A stretch of 33,612 bases of DNA from Bacteroidales bacterium (GCA_017439405.1 JAFSJF010000075.1:1-33612); one strand, 5' to 3'; numbered from the stretch's first letter, positions 23,051-30,704 are shown. The notes: generated by a model from the letters alone, not told the origin. Numbers and translations are program-made.

Positions 23051-24064
23051 TTAAATGTAATTCACTTCTGGAACGATGCTGATTCCGAACTTGTCGAATA
23101 CCGATTGTTGGATCTTTTTGGCGAGCTCGACGATTTCCTTGCCAGAGCCACCGCCGAAATGCACAAGGACGAGTGCTTGCTTTTCATACACGCCCACATG
23201 TTCGTCGCGCCAGCCTTTCCAACCGGCTTGTTCGATGAGCCAACCTGCAGGCACTTTCACCTTGCCACTCGGTTCGTCATAATGTGGGATGTCGGGATAA
23301 GCAAGTTTCAGTGTTTCAAACTGTTCTGCGCTAATCACGGGGTTTTTGAAGAAACTTCCGGCACTTCCAATCTGCTTCACGTCGGGCAGTTTCGCATCGC
23401 GGATGGCGCAAATGGCGTCGTGGAGTTGGAGCAGGGTGGGGCTTGCGATGCCGTTTTGCTCCAAATAGGACTTGATGTTGCCGTAATCTAATTTCAATTC
23501 TGTTTGTTTGTGCAGCAGGAAGTCCACCGAAGTGATGATGTATTGCCCTTTCAGTTCGTTTTTGAAGACGCTTTCGCGGTAGCCGAAACAGCATTCGTTT
23601 TTCGTAAAAATCCGTTTTTCGCCTGTTGAAATCTCGATGGCTTCGCATTGCAAGAAGCTGTCTTTCAGTTCCATGCCGTATGCCCCGATGTTCTGCACGG
23701 GTGCCGCCCCTACCTTTCCAGGAATGTGGGCGAGGTTCTCCAATCCGTGCCAGCCTCTTTCAACCGTAAACCGCACGAAATCAGTCCAATTCTCGCCAGC
23801 TTGGGCGCGAACAACAATCTCGTTGCCGTCTTCACGAAGCGTTTCGATGCCTTTCGTGTTGATGAAAACCACGAGGCCGTCGAAAAACTCGTTTTGGAAC
23901 AGCACGTTGTTGCCGCCGCTGAGGATGAGATGCCGCTCGTTTTTGAAAATGTCTGAGCGAATCGATTCTTCAAGTTGCTGAATGTCATCGATTTCAATGA
24001 AGTATTTCGCCACGGTGTTGAAACCGAAGCTGTTGTAGGGCTGTAGATTGACGTTGGTTTTCAT
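23051..24064 (-). CDS. murB: UDP-N-acetylenolpyruvoylglucosamine reductase
   Basis: 337 residues. MurB reduces UDP-GlcNAc-enolpyruvate to UDP-MurNAc with NADPH and FAD. The N-terminus MKTNVNLQPYNSFGFNTVAK is the usual start, LILSGGNNVLFQNEFFDGLV is part of the FAD site, NLAHIPGKVGAAPVQNIGAY contains the substrate site, and GSAGSFFKNP carries the catalytic serine. A final domain ends VYEKQALVLVH. This is the type I MurB form with the extra loop (about 335-340 residues). An in-frame extension to 24247 overlaps the divergent gene and is rejected. Confidence 0.96.
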   Translation of the reverse strand: MKTNVNLQPYNSFGFNTVAKYFIEIDDIQQLEESIRSDIFKNERHLILSGGNNVLFQNEFFDGLVVFINTKGIETLREDGNEIVVRAQAGENWTDFVRFTVERGWHGLENLAHIPGKVGAAPVQNIGAYGMELKDSFLQCEAIEISTGEKRIFTKNECCFGYRESVFKNELKGQYIITSVDFLLHKQTELKLDYGNIKSYLEQNGIASPTLLQLHDAICAIRDAKLPDVKQIGSAGSFFKNPVISAEQFETLKLAYPDIPHYDEPSGKVKVPAGWLIEQAGWKGWRDEHVGVYEKQALVLVHFGGGSGKEIVELAKKIQQSVFDKFGISIVPEVNYI

Positions 24065-24068
24065 GGGG

Positions 24069-24076
24069 CAAAAATA
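24069..24076 (-). promoter_or_regulatory. -7 box (TATTTTTG) for murB, near-leaderless
   Basis: Minus-strand TATTTTTG is followed by CCCC and then the murB ATG, which leaves almost no 5' leader. Confidence 0.6.
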
Positions 24077-24117
24077 CACAATAGAAACAGAAAAACAGCG
24101 TTTCAAGGAAAACTTTG

Positions 24118-24125
24118 TAACTTTG
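24118..24125 (+). promoter_or_regulatory. -7 box (TAACTTTG) for the glycosyltransferase, near-leaderless
   Basis: TAACTTTG is followed by CCCCC and the ATG at 24131, a mirror image of the murB arrangement 50 bp away. Confidence 0.6.
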
Positions 24126-24130
24126 CCCCC

Positions 24131-25246
24131 ATGAAACGCGCCATCGTATCGGTGATCAACGACTTGGTCACGGACCAAAGGGTCAGCAAGTCGTGTCTTG
24201 CTTTGCAAAAGGCTGGGTATGAGGTGCTTTTGGTGGGGCGGAAACAACGCAAAAGCCCACCGATGGACGAAAGGCCATACGCCTCACACCGCATGAAGCT
24301 CCTTTTCGAGAAAGGCCCGCTGTTTTATGCCGAATACAACATCCGTTTGTTTTTCTTCTTACTTTTTCATCGAGCCGATCTTTTGCTTTCCAATGATTTG
24401 GATACCATTTTGCCCAATTATTTCATTTCTCGTCTGAAAGGCTCCAAAATGGTTTTCGACAGCCACGAGTATTTCACCGAGACGCCGGAATTGGTAGGGA
24501 GGCAAAGGGTGCAACGTGTTTGGAAATGCATAGAGGGTTTTGTGGTGCCAAAGTTGCCAGAAATGATCACGGTTTGCGACTCGATTGCCGATTTGTTTCG
24601 AGAGAAATACGGAGTCAAATGTCATGTAATCAGGAATATACCGTCACGAAAAGCCATGCCTCCGAAGGGCGACATAACGGCCTTGGGCTTGCCCTCGGAC
24701 AAGCACCTGTTGATATTGCAAGGCTCGGGCATCAACATTCAACGTGGGGCGGAAGAATTGGTGCAAGCGATGCAATATTTGGACGACTGTTTCCTGATGA
24801 TCATCGGTGGGGGAGATGTGTTGCCCGTTTTGAAACAAATGGTTGAGCAACTGCAAATTACTGACCGTGTGCGGTTCTTCCCAAGGATGCCTTACCAGAA
24901 GATGATGGCCTACACTCAACTTGCCGAATTGGGCTTTTGCCTCGACAAGGACACCAACCTCAACTACCGCTTCAGCCTGCCCAACAAACTCTTCGACTTC
25001 ATCCAAGCCGATGTCCCTATTGTTGCCTCACATCTGACTGAGATTGAGAAGATTATAAGGCATTACGACTTAGGGACTTTTATCGAAAACCACGAACCGC
25101 AGACCATCGCAACTACCATTCGCAAGGCTTTTTCTGATGAGGAAAGGTATAAAGGATGGAAACGACATTTGGCTGTTGCGGCCCAAGAATTGTGTTGGGA
25201 AAACGAGGAGCAGAAACTGCTTGAAATCTATCGCCATTATGACTGA
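24131..25246 (+). CDS. Glycosyltransferase, GT4-like
   Basis: 371 residues, GT-B fold. N-terminal half: MKRAIVSVINDLVTDQRVSK, LLSNDLDTILPNYFISRLKG, MVFDSHEYFTETPELVGR. C-terminal half: HLLILQGSGINIQRGAEELV, LMIIGGGDVLPVLKQMVEQL, and SLPNKLFDFIQADVPIVASH, the degenerate EX7E region. Such proteins are common in Bacteroidales envelope glycan synthesis; donor and acceptor are unknown. It overlaps the next glycosyltransferase by 8 bp, so the two are probably translated together and may act in sequence. Confidence 0.87.
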   Translation: MKRAIVSVINDLVTDQRVSKSCLALQKAGYEVLLVGRKQRKSPPMDERPYASHRMKLLFEKGPLFYAEYNIRLFFFLLFHRADLLLSNDLDTILPNYFISRLKGSKMVFDSHEYFTETPELVGRQRVQRVWKCIEGFVVPKLPEMITVCDSIADLFREKYGVKCHVIRNIPSRKAMPPKGDITALGLPSDKHLLILQGSGINIQRGAEELVQAMQYLDDCFLMIIGGGDVLPVLKQMVEQLQITDRVRFFPRMPYQKMMAYTQLAELGFCLDKDTNLNYRFSLPNKLFDFIQADVPIVASHLTEIEKIIRHYDLGTFIENHEPQTIATTIRKAFSDEERYKGWKRHLAVAAQELCWENEEQKLLEIYRHYD

Positions 25247-26357
25247 AAATCACCTTCATATCATCTCTTTCGATGTGCCTTATCCTGCGAATTACGGAGG
25301 GGTTATCGATGTTTTCTACCGTGTGAAGGCGCTTACTGAGGCGGGCGTCAAGGTGCATTTGCATTGTTTTGAGTACGGTCGCGGCGAGCAGGAGATCTTG
25401 AACCGTTGCCATGAGGTAAAGTATTATAAACGAGATACTTCCTTTGTCAAACAGTTGAGTCTCACGCCGTTTATCGTCAATTCGAGGCGGTCTGATGAGT
25501 TGGTCAAAAATCTGTTGGAAGACGATTATCCGATTCTTTGCGAGGGGCTGCATACTACGGCTGTTTTAAGTGATAAAAATCTGATAAACAGAAAGATGTT
25601 TGTTCGTGCCCACAATGTGGAACACGATTATTACAAGGCTTTGGGCAAATCGGAAAGATGTTGGTGGAAACGCCTGTTTTATCTTGCAGAGTCATGGAAG
25701 TTAAAGCGTTATGAATCGATTTTGAGCAATGCAGCAGGCATTTTTGCCATCTCGCAAAAGGATGCGGACTATTTTTCGGGGAAATATAGTAGTGTGACGC
25801 TTGTGCCTGGCTTCAATTCAGCTGATTCGGTGTGTTCGGAAACGGGTAGGGGCGACTATGTGCTCTATCACGGCAACCTTTCCGTCAGGGAGAACGACGA
25901 CGCAGCCAAGTGGCTGATAGAGAATGTGTTTGTTGAATTGGATTTTCATTGTGTCATTGCCGGCCTGAACCCCTCGGAAAAGTTGGTTAAACTGGTCGAA
26001 AAGCATTCCAATGTAACGTTGATTGCCAATCCCGACGATGCCGAGATGATTGACCTCTTGAGGCAGGCACAGGTGAATATTTTGGTGACTAACCAACCTA
26101 CTGGGTTGAAACTGAAGCTGTTGAATGCGCTCTACAATGGGCGCTTTTGCATTGTAAACGAGGATATGGTGAGGGGAACTTCGTTGGAAAGCCTTTGTGT
26201 CGTGGCCGATGAACCTAAGCAAATGATTGCAGAAATCAAGCGGCTGATGGAGGAGGACTTCACGGAAAATGACATTGAGGAACGTGATGTACAAATGCGG
26301 CAACTTTATGACAATGAGGCTAATGCGCGAAAAATCATCGAGGCGGTTTTTCGATAG
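25239..26357 (+). CDS. Glycosyltransferase, GT4-like
   Basis: 372 residues from the ATG at 25239, chosen because homology begins at HLHIISFDVPYPANYGGVID and because it overlaps the upstream stop by only 8 bp; an earlier in-frame ATG at 25137 would overlap by more than 100 bp. Visible: VRAHNVEHDYYKALGKSERC (typical of this group), YVLYHGNLSVRENDDAAKWL at the start of the second Rossmann domain, and TGLKLKLLNALYNGRFCIVN in the nucleotide-sugar site. The partner gene is the GT4 immediately upstream. It abuts the convergent ftsE stop with no gap. Confidence 0.87.
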   Translation: MTENHLHIISFDVPYPANYGGVIDVFYRVKALTEAGVKVHLHCFEYGRGEQEILNRCHEVKYYKRDTSFVKQLSLTPFIVNSRRSDELVKNLLEDDYPILCEGLHTTAVLSDKNLINRKMFVRAHNVEHDYYKALGKSERCWWKRLFYLAESWKLKRYESILSNAAGIFAISQKDADYFSGKYSSVTLVPGFNSADSVCSETGRGDYVLYHGNLSVRENDDAAKWLIENVFVELDFHCVIAGLNPSEKLVKLVEKHSNVTLIANPDDAEMIDLLRQAQVNILVTNQPTGLKLKLLNALYNGRFCIVNEDMVRGTSLESLCVVADEPKQMIAEIKRLMEEDFTENDIEERDVQMRQLYDNEANARKIIEAVFR

Positions 26358-27035
26358 TCACTCCATCTCGGAACAAATCACAGTGCCATTCTTGCAGTTA
26401 GCGATGCGTGAAGGGTATTTTTGCATGAGTGTGTAGTTGTGCGTGGCCATCAGCACGGCTTGGCCATTCTCGCTGATGCGGCGCAGGAGTTTCATCACTT
26501 CAAGGGTGGTGTCGGGGTCAAGGTTGCCGGTAGGCTCGTCGGCAAGGATGACGTCGGGGTGGTTGAGCAGGGCGCGGGCGATGGCGACGCCTTGCTGCTC
26601 GCCGCCTGAGAGACGATGGGGCATCACCTTGCGCTTGTCGGCCAGACCGACCATCAGCAGAACCTCGTGGATGCGTTTGGAAATCTCTTCAGGCTCGCGC
26701 CAGCCCGTGGCCTTCAGCACGAACTCGAGGTTTCTCTCCACGTTGCGGTCGAAAAGCAGTTGGAAGTCTTGGAAGACGATGCCGATTTTGCGGCGCAGGT
26801 AGGGGATTTCTTTTCGTTTCAGTTTGGTGAGGTCGTAGCCGGCCACATGGAAATAGCCGTCGCGGGCGGGAAGCTCGCCATACAAAGTCTTTAGCAGTGA
26901 AGACTTTCCGCTTCCCGTGCGCCCGATGAGGTAGATGAATTCGCCCTTGTTGAGCGTCAGGTTGACGTCGGCCAAGACGAGGTTCTCCCTTTGGAAAATA
27001 GATGCGTTTTTGAGTTCGATGATAGGGTCTGACAT
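26358..27035 (-). CDS. ftsE: ABC transporter ATP-binding protein, FtsE-like
   Basis: 225 residues, one nucleotide-binding domain. Walker A LIGRTGSGKSSLLKTL, Q-loop VFQDFQLLFDRNVERN, signature LSGGEQQGVAIARAL, Walker B VILADEPTGNLD and H-loop ATHNYTL. The QLLFDRNVxxN and YLRRKIGIVFQD patterns are characteristic of FtsE, which with FtsX regulates peptidoglycan hydrolases at the septum. No ftsX is adjacent; in many Bacteroidetes ftsE and ftsX are apart. A macrolide-exporter-like ATPase (LolD type) is the alternative. Confidence 0.87.
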   Translation of the reverse strand: MSDPIIELKNASIFQRENLVLADVNLTLNKGEFIYLIGRTGSGKSSLLKTLYGELPARDGYFHVAGYDLTKLKRKEIPYLRRKIGIVFQDFQLLFDRNVERNLEFVLKATGWREPEEISKRIHEVLLMVGLADKRKVMPHRLSGGEQQGVAIARALLNHPDVILADEPTGNLDPDTTLEVMKLLRRISENGQAVLMATHNYTLMQKYPSRIANCKNGTVICSEME

Positions 27036-27184
27036 GTTTTCTATTGTTTGTTATTTGTTTCGATTGCTTCGCAAGAAATACGCAGTATTCAACGCAGTTA
27101 AATCATTCAAAAATCTATTTTAAAATTGTTCAAAATCAGTTTATTGTTATTTGAAAAATTTCTATTTGGATTTTGATAGATTTC

Positions 27185-27198
27185 TCGGCCTTGGCCGA
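27185..27198 (-). terminator. Short hairpin after the TPM gene
   Basis: TCGGCC-TT-GGCCGA, 11 bp past the TAG of the TPM gene; on the minus strand it is followed by GAAATCTATC, a weak T-tract. The rest of 27036-27184 is AT-rich with no gene. Confidence 0.4.
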
Positions 27199-27208
27199 TA
27201 CCCCATAA

Positions 27209-28000
27209 CTACCAACTTCCCGAGGCTCCGCCGCCGCCGAAGCCTCCTCCTCCGAAGCCTCCGAATCCACCACTGCTTCCCCCACCACTAAAGCCTCCAC
27301 CACCGAATCCGCCCATTGGAATCCAGATGGTGCGCGTGCCGCCGCCGGAATAGGACTGGCCGTTGTTGTCGGAAAACTTGGAGAAGATGATGATGAGCGC
27401 GATGAAGAAGAGGACGAGAAGCCAAGTAGGGAAGTCCTCGTCTCCTGCGTATTCGTCTTGCGTGAACTTGCCCGAGCAGAGGTCCATCATCACGTTGACG
27501 GCATTGTCGATGCCCGTATAGTAGTCGTTTTCCTTGAAGGCGGGAATCATTTCCTTCTCGATGATGCGCTTGGCCGTGGCATCAGTGACGTATTCCTCGA
27601 TGCCATAGCCCGTGCTGATGGTCACCTTGCCGTTTTCGCTGCCTTTCTTCGGTTTCACCAAAATGACCGCACCGTTGTTCTTGCCTTGCTGTCCCACGCC
27701 CCAGCTGTGGCCGATTTCCGTGGCGTATTGCTCGATGCTGTAGCCTTGAAGGTCGTCAACCAACAGGACTAAGAATTGGGTCGAGGTGCTGTCGTTGTAG
27801 GCCACAAGCTTGTGCTCCAAAACGCCGATTTGGTGGGCGGTCAGGGTGCCTGTGTAGTCGTTCACCAAGCGCGGCGGGTTGGGCGGCGAGGGCAATTGGG
27901 CCTTCGATGTTGATGCGAACAAAAGCAGGATGAGTGTGAGAAGTAATGTAAGCTTCTGTCGTTCAATTGTTTTCGTATGATATTTCGTCGGGGATTTCAT
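27209..28000 (-). CDS. TPM-domain membrane protein (YgcG-like)
   Basis: 263 residues. Signal peptide or anchor KLTLLLTLILLLFASTSKAQ, then the TPM (DUF477) domain (RLVNDYTGTLTAHQIGVLEH through NAVNVMMDLC), a transmembrane helix (TWLLVLFFIALIIIFSKF) and a Gly-rich tail (GGFGGGGFSGGGSSGGFGG), the standard YgcG layout. The TPM domain resembles plant Psb32; bacterial roles are unknown. Translation overlaps the upstream TPM gene by 38 bp. The LemA gene that usually completes this operon is not next to it here. Confidence 0.9.
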   Translation of the reverse strand: MKSPTKYHTKTIERQKLTLLLTLILLLFASTSKAQLPSPPNPPRLVNDYTGTLTAHQIGVLEHKLVAYNDSTSTQFLVLLVDDLQGYSIEQYATEIGHSWGVGQQGKNNGAVILVKPKKGSENGKVTISTGYGIEEYVTDATAKRIIEKEMIPAFKENDYYTGIDNAVNVMMDLCSGKFTQDEYAGDEDFPTWLLVLFFIALIIIFSKFSDNNGQSYSGGGTRTIWIPMGGFGGGGFSGGGSSGGFGGFGGGGFGGGGASGSW

Positions 28001-28406
28001 TGATGTCGTCGGATTGGTAGGGGTAATAAGTCTTGAGTTTCTCGCCGCAGCGCATGATGCCTTGCTCGAGACCTTCGGCGAAACGGCCTTCGCGGAAAAG
28101 GCTTTGCATCAGGTCTTTCACGTCGTTCCAGAAGCCTTCTTCGACGACTTGGTTGATGCCTTCGTCGCCGAGGATGGCGAACTTGTGGTCGCGCACGGCA
28201 AGGTAGATGAGCACGCCGTTGCGGAGCTTTGTCTCGTTGAGTTTCAGTTTGTTGAAGACGACGAGGCTGCGTTGCTCCACGCTGCCCTTGCAGCGGTTCT
28301 CGATGTGTACCTTGATTTCGCCCGAGGTGTTCAGCTCGGCCTGCTTGATGGCCTCCACGATGCGGCGGTCTTCTTCGCGGTTGAGTATGGTGATGGCGTT
28401 GGACAT
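27963..28406 (-). CDS. TPM-domain protein, soluble form
   Basis: 147 residues from the ATG at 28406; the ATG at 28427 lies in the promoter box. A single TPM domain: REEDRRIVEAIKQAELNTSG, EIKVHIENRC, GVLIYLAVRDHKFAILGDEG and FAEGLEQGIMRCGEKLKTYY. No signal peptide or membrane helix. It pairs with the YgcG-like protein downstream, as in the LemA-TPM-TPM clusters of Bacteroidetes. It was probably the ancestral downstream neighbour of htpG before the insertions at 28548-33168. Confidence 0.88.
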   Translation of the reverse strand: MSNAITILNREEDRRIVEAIKQAELNTSGEIKVHIENRCKGSVEQRSLVVFNKLKLNETKLRNGVLIYLAVRDHKFAILGDEGINQVVEEGFWNDVKDLMQSLFREGRFAEGLEQGIMRCGEKLKTYYPYQSDDINEIPDEISYENN

Positions 28407-28422
28407 ATTGGTTGCTTTTGAG

Positions 28423-28442
28423 TGCAAAAATAGTCATTTTCC
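28423..28442 (-). promoter_or_regulatory. Promoter of the TPM operon, 20 bp identical to 32281-32300
   Basis: Minus-strand GGAAAATGACTATTTTTGCA contains the -7 box TATTTTTG. The same 20 bases drive the toxin-antitoxin operon at 32281-32300, and 29162-29180 is a relative. Confidence 0.7.
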
Positions 28443-28495
28443 GCAAATTCACATTTCATCCTTGCCATTTCGTGTTTTTTTATTCAAAAATGACT

Positions 28496-28527
28496 ATGAC
28501 CGCCTCAACAATCGTCAGGGCGGTCAT
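28496..28527 (-). terminator. Terminator after the distal htpG 3' copy
   Basis: Perfect 9-bp arms ATGACCGCC/GGCGGTCAT, then AGTCATTTTTG on the minus strand. GACTATGAC (28492-28500) can alternatively pair with GTCATAGTC (28536-28544). Confidence 0.7.
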
Positions 28528-28547
28528 GGTATCAAGTCATAGTCGAA

Positions 28548-28651
28548 TTACAGCTTCTCCAAAATCCTCTTCACAAACTCGTTCAAATCCTTGCCTTTCA
28601 GCAAGTTCTTCGAGAGCAAAGCAAGGTCGTAAATCTGCCTGATGGTGGCAT
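28548..28651 (-). pseudogene. htpG 3'-end copy 3 (distal)
   Basis: The minus strand encodes ATIRQIYDLALLSKNLLKGK, DLNEFVKRILEKL and a stop at 28548-28550, the C-terminus of HtpG. In the 99 bases shared with the resident gene I count about 19 mismatches, but only about 6 with the copy at 30590-30704. Its upstream end stops at the toxin pseudogene, whose stop codon is 7 bp away. Confidence 0.92.
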
Positions 28652-28657
28652 CTGCTA

Positions 28658-28932
28658 TTATCCAAACAAATCCGAATGTGTTCCTGTGTCGATCATCACC
28701 ATGACAAGGCGGTATTCCTCTTTTGCCCAAACCAACAGCCAATTAGGTTTAATGTGACATTCCCAAAAACCAGCGTAATTACCTGTCAGTTTGTGGGGCT
28801 GGTATTTTTCTTGGAGCGTACTGTCTCTTTTAGTTCGGCGATGACGGATTCAAGCAGGGAAAGGTCATAACCCCGCTTTTTCAGAAGTTTGACCTTTCTC
28901 TTGAACAGCCCAGTATATTCAACTTCGTACAT
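28658..28932 (-). pseudogene. YafQ/RelE-family toxin, frameshifted
   Basis: The minus strand begins MYEVEYTGLFKRKVKLLKKR and continues to ELKETV, after which the frame runs to an early stop. In the next frame the homologous tail is intact: EKYQPHKLTGNYAGFWECHI, then KPNWLLVWAKEE and a final DTGTHSDLFG. Restoring one G in GAGACAGTACGC (as ACAGGTACG) rejoins the frames into a 91-residue YafQ-type mRNA interferase, so this is a one-base deletion. The start overlaps the antitoxin stop (TAATG). The toxin should be inactive as written, leaving an intact antitoxin alone. Confidence 0.85.
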
Positions 28933-29141
28933 TATTGCAGGCATTGTTCAATCAAGTCGTGCGCATCCTTGGCCTTGTAGGTCTTGCCGGAACGGTATTC
29001 GGCAATAGCCTCGTCCAAAGAGCCTTTCTTTGACTTTGAGGTGCTTTGCTCTGTTACTTTCCCGCCAAGTGTAATGAACAGCTCTAAGAGTTTCCTCATT
29101 GCGGTACTTCTGCCATCATATTCTATCGTTGCTGTAGCCAT
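28932..29141 (-). CDS. Antitoxin of a YafQ/RelE-type module
   Basis: 69 residues, starting MATATIEYDGRSTAMRKLLE. The N-terminal part looks like the ribbon/short-helix DNA-binding end and the C-terminal segment LDEAIAEYRSGKTYKAKDAH DLIEQCL is the toxin-wrapping tail seen in Bacteroidales RelB/DinJ-like antitoxins. The overlap with the toxin by one base and its own TATATTTG promoter support the assignment. Autoregulation is expected for the family. Confidence 0.75.
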   Translation of the reverse strand: MATATIEYDGRSTAMRKLLELFITLGGKVTEQSTSKSKKGSLDEAIAEYRSGKTYKAKDAHDLIEQCLQ

Positions 29142-29161
29142 TTTGTTTCATTTTACGCCTG

Positions 29162-29169
29162 CAAATATA
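29162..29169 (-). promoter_or_regulatory. -7 box (TATATTTG) for the antitoxin-toxin pair
   Basis: Minus-strand TATATTTG, 21 bp before the antitoxin ATG and just past the stop of htpG 3' copy 2. Confidence 0.6.
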
Positions 29170-29177
29170 CTCATTTT

Positions 29178-29230
29178 TTACAAACTTGCCATATTCCTCT
29201 TCACAAACTCGCTCAAATCCTTGCTTTTCA
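29178..29230 (-). pseudogene. htpG 3'-end copy 2 (short)
   Basis: 53 bp encode KSKDLSEFVKRNMASL plus stop, the last 16 residues of HtpG. Over its inner 42 bases it differs from the copy at 30590 by one base and from the resident htpG by about seven. The stop codon of the ATPase (29228-29230, TGA) is read from within this copy in another frame. Confidence 0.85.
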
Positions 29231-30409
29231 GCTTAGTTTTAGATGCCTAAAATTGCAGAATCCATTATCATTCTCAAAGTTTTCCTGGTCTCCGTCATAA
29301 ATCACCATTGTTTTGGAAAGGTTGTCTTTCAATAGCGTTTTCAGATAGGTGAGGTTGCTGAACAAATCCTGGGAATAGGTCTTGCAGGATTTGACTTCGT
29401 AGGCCTCCACCTTGCCTGGGAGCAGCCGCAATACGTCCACTTCGTGTTTACTCTTGTCACGGTAAAAGAACAGTTGTTCTTCCTCGCCTCTGTTGCTTCC
29501 GAATTTCATGATGTCGTTCACGACTAAGTTCTCAAACAAGGAACCTCGCAGCGGATGTGTGTCCATTTGCTCAGAGGTTTGGATTCCCAGAAGGAATGAG
29601 GCCAAGCCTGTATCGTAGAAATAGAGCTTCGGCATTTTGGTCAATCGTTTGCCTATATTGGCATAGTAAGGGTGGAGAAGATAAACGACATACGAAGCTG
29701 ACAGGATGCTGAGCCAATGGCGTATGGTGTTCACGGCTACACCCGTCTCAACGGCTAAGTTGGAAGCGTTGAATTCCTGTCCGATTCTTGCCGCGCAAAG
29801 CCGGATAAAGGTTTGGAAGGCCTGCAAGTCCTTGATGTTGATGAGCTTGCGAATGTCGCGTTCAATATAAGTGGTGTAATAGTTTGAAAGCAACATCCTT
29901 CGGGCTTGAGGATCGGTTTTCCATACGGCAGGATAACCGCCGTAGAGAATCAAATCCGAAGTTTCGATGTCGCCACTGTCGGCAATCAGTTCGCTCGTGG
30001 AAAGTGGCATCAGGCTCATGACGGCGCTTCGCCCAGCCATCGATTGGGTTACTTTCTCCAAAAGGGCGAAATTGTTGCTCCCTGTGACAACATAATGAAT
30101 GTCGCTTCGACCTTTGAAAATCGCATCGTCAACCGCCACTTGAAGGTAGGAAAAGATTTCGGGATAGTTTTGTGCTTCGTCGATGATTAGTCCGTTGGGG
30201 TGTTTCCCGAGAAAGCCTTTGGGGTCGGCTTGCACTTCCGCCAACGTGGAAAGGTCTTCAAGGTTGACGTATGGCATGTCGGGGAAAGCCATCCGGCAAA
30301 GGGTGGTTTTGCCTGATTGACGAGGACCCGTCAGCGTGATGACGGGAAAATGATTGTAAACTTCTTTTATTGTACTTTCTAAATTTCTATTTATCAATTT
30401 ATTATCCAT
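29228..30409 (-). CDS. AAA ATPase with C-terminal DUF4143 domain
   Basis: 393 residues. Walker A LTGPRQSGKTTLCRMAF near residue 30, Walker B NGLIIDEAQNYPEIFSYLQV, sensor-like VVTGSNNFALLEKVTQSMAG, and the DUF4143 domain with HEVDVLRLLPGKVEAYEVKS (PD-(D/E)xK-like pattern). It belongs to a different subgroup from the ATPase at 7016. The last codons run into htpG 3' copy 2, which supplies the stop. Function is unproven; these ATPases are frequent cargo on Bacteroidales mobile DNA. Confidence 0.9.
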   Translation of the reverse strand: MDNKLINRNLESTIKEVYNHFPVITLTGPRQSGKTTLCRMAFPDMPYVNLEDLSTLAEVQADPKGFLGKHPNGLIIDEAQNYPEIFSYLQVAVDDAIFKGRSDIHYVVTGSNNFALLEKVTQSMAGRSAVMSLMPLSTSELIADSGDIETSDLILYGGYPAVWKTDPQARRMLLSNYYTTYIERDIRKLINIKDLQAFQTFIRLCAARIGQEFNASNLAVETGVAVNTIRHWLSILSASYVVYLLHPYYANIGKRLTKMPKLYFYDTGLASFLLGIQTSEQMDTHPLRGSLFENLVVNDIMKFGSNRGEEEQLFFYRDKSKHEVDVLRLLPGKVEAYEVKSCKTYSQDLFSNLTYLKTLLKDNLSKTMVIYDGDQENFENDNGFCNFRHLKLS

Positions 30410-30446
30410 GATTTGGCCAAATTTGCAGTTTGATTGAAAATTTGGA

Positions 30447-30454
30447 CAAAAATA
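30447..30454 (-). promoter_or_regulatory. -7 box (TATTTTTG) for the DUF4143 ATPase
   Basis: Minus-strand TATTTTTG, 38 bp before the ATPase ATG. Confidence 0.55.
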
Positions 30455-30510
30455 ATGTTTTTTTGTATTATGGAGCCATTTTTGGAAAAAAATACTTCAA
30501 TTGGGACTTT

Positions 30511-30530
30511 TTTTGTTTCTAGAAACAAAA
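30511..30530. other. Perfect 20-bp palindrome
   Basis: TTTTGTTTCTAGAAACAAAA is an uninterrupted palindrome between the terminator at 30532-30572 and the ATPase promoter. It may be an operator, or part of the transcription stop for the minus strand, where it supplies a T-rich tail. Confidence 0.6.
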
Positions 30531-30531
30531 T

Positions 30532-30572
30532 GCCGCAGCCAAGCAAAACCTTGCCTCGCTGCGGCTTTTTTT
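30532..30572. terminator. Terminator after htpG 3' copy 1
   Basis: Arms GCCGCAGC (30532-30539) and GCTGCGGC (30558-30565) with a T7 run on the plus side; on the minus strand the hairpin is followed by ATTTTGTTTC. Likely stops the operon ending at 30590. Confidence 0.7.
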
Positions 30573-30589
30573 ATGTCAATTACTGACCT

Positions 30590-30704
30590 TTACAGTTTCT
30601 CCATATTCCTCTTCACAAACTCGCTCAAATCCTTGCCTTTCAGCAAGTTCTTCGAGAGCAGTGCAAGGTCGTAAATCTGCCTGATGGTGGCTTCCTGCTC
30701 GGCT
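30590..30704 (-). pseudogene. htpG 3'-end copy 1 (longest)
   Basis: 115 bp encode AEQEATIRQIYDLALLSKNL, LKGKDLSEFVKRNMEKL and a stop at 30590-30592. Identity to the resident htpG begins abruptly at AEQE; upstream is the AbiEii gene, whose stop codon is 4 bp away. I count about 15 mismatches in 99 to resident htpG but about 6 to copy 3. Confidence 0.93.

Noticed and set aside
24065-24247. A 61-residue N-terminal extension of murB
   Set aside because: It overlaps the divergent glycosyltransferase and the murB promoter box, and MurB homologs start at the ATG at 24064.
28548-28742. A 64-codon reading frame that includes an HtpG-like tail
   Set aside because: It is a chance fusion of out-of-frame toxin sequence with the htpG 3' remnant; the real units are the toxin pseudogene and the remnant.
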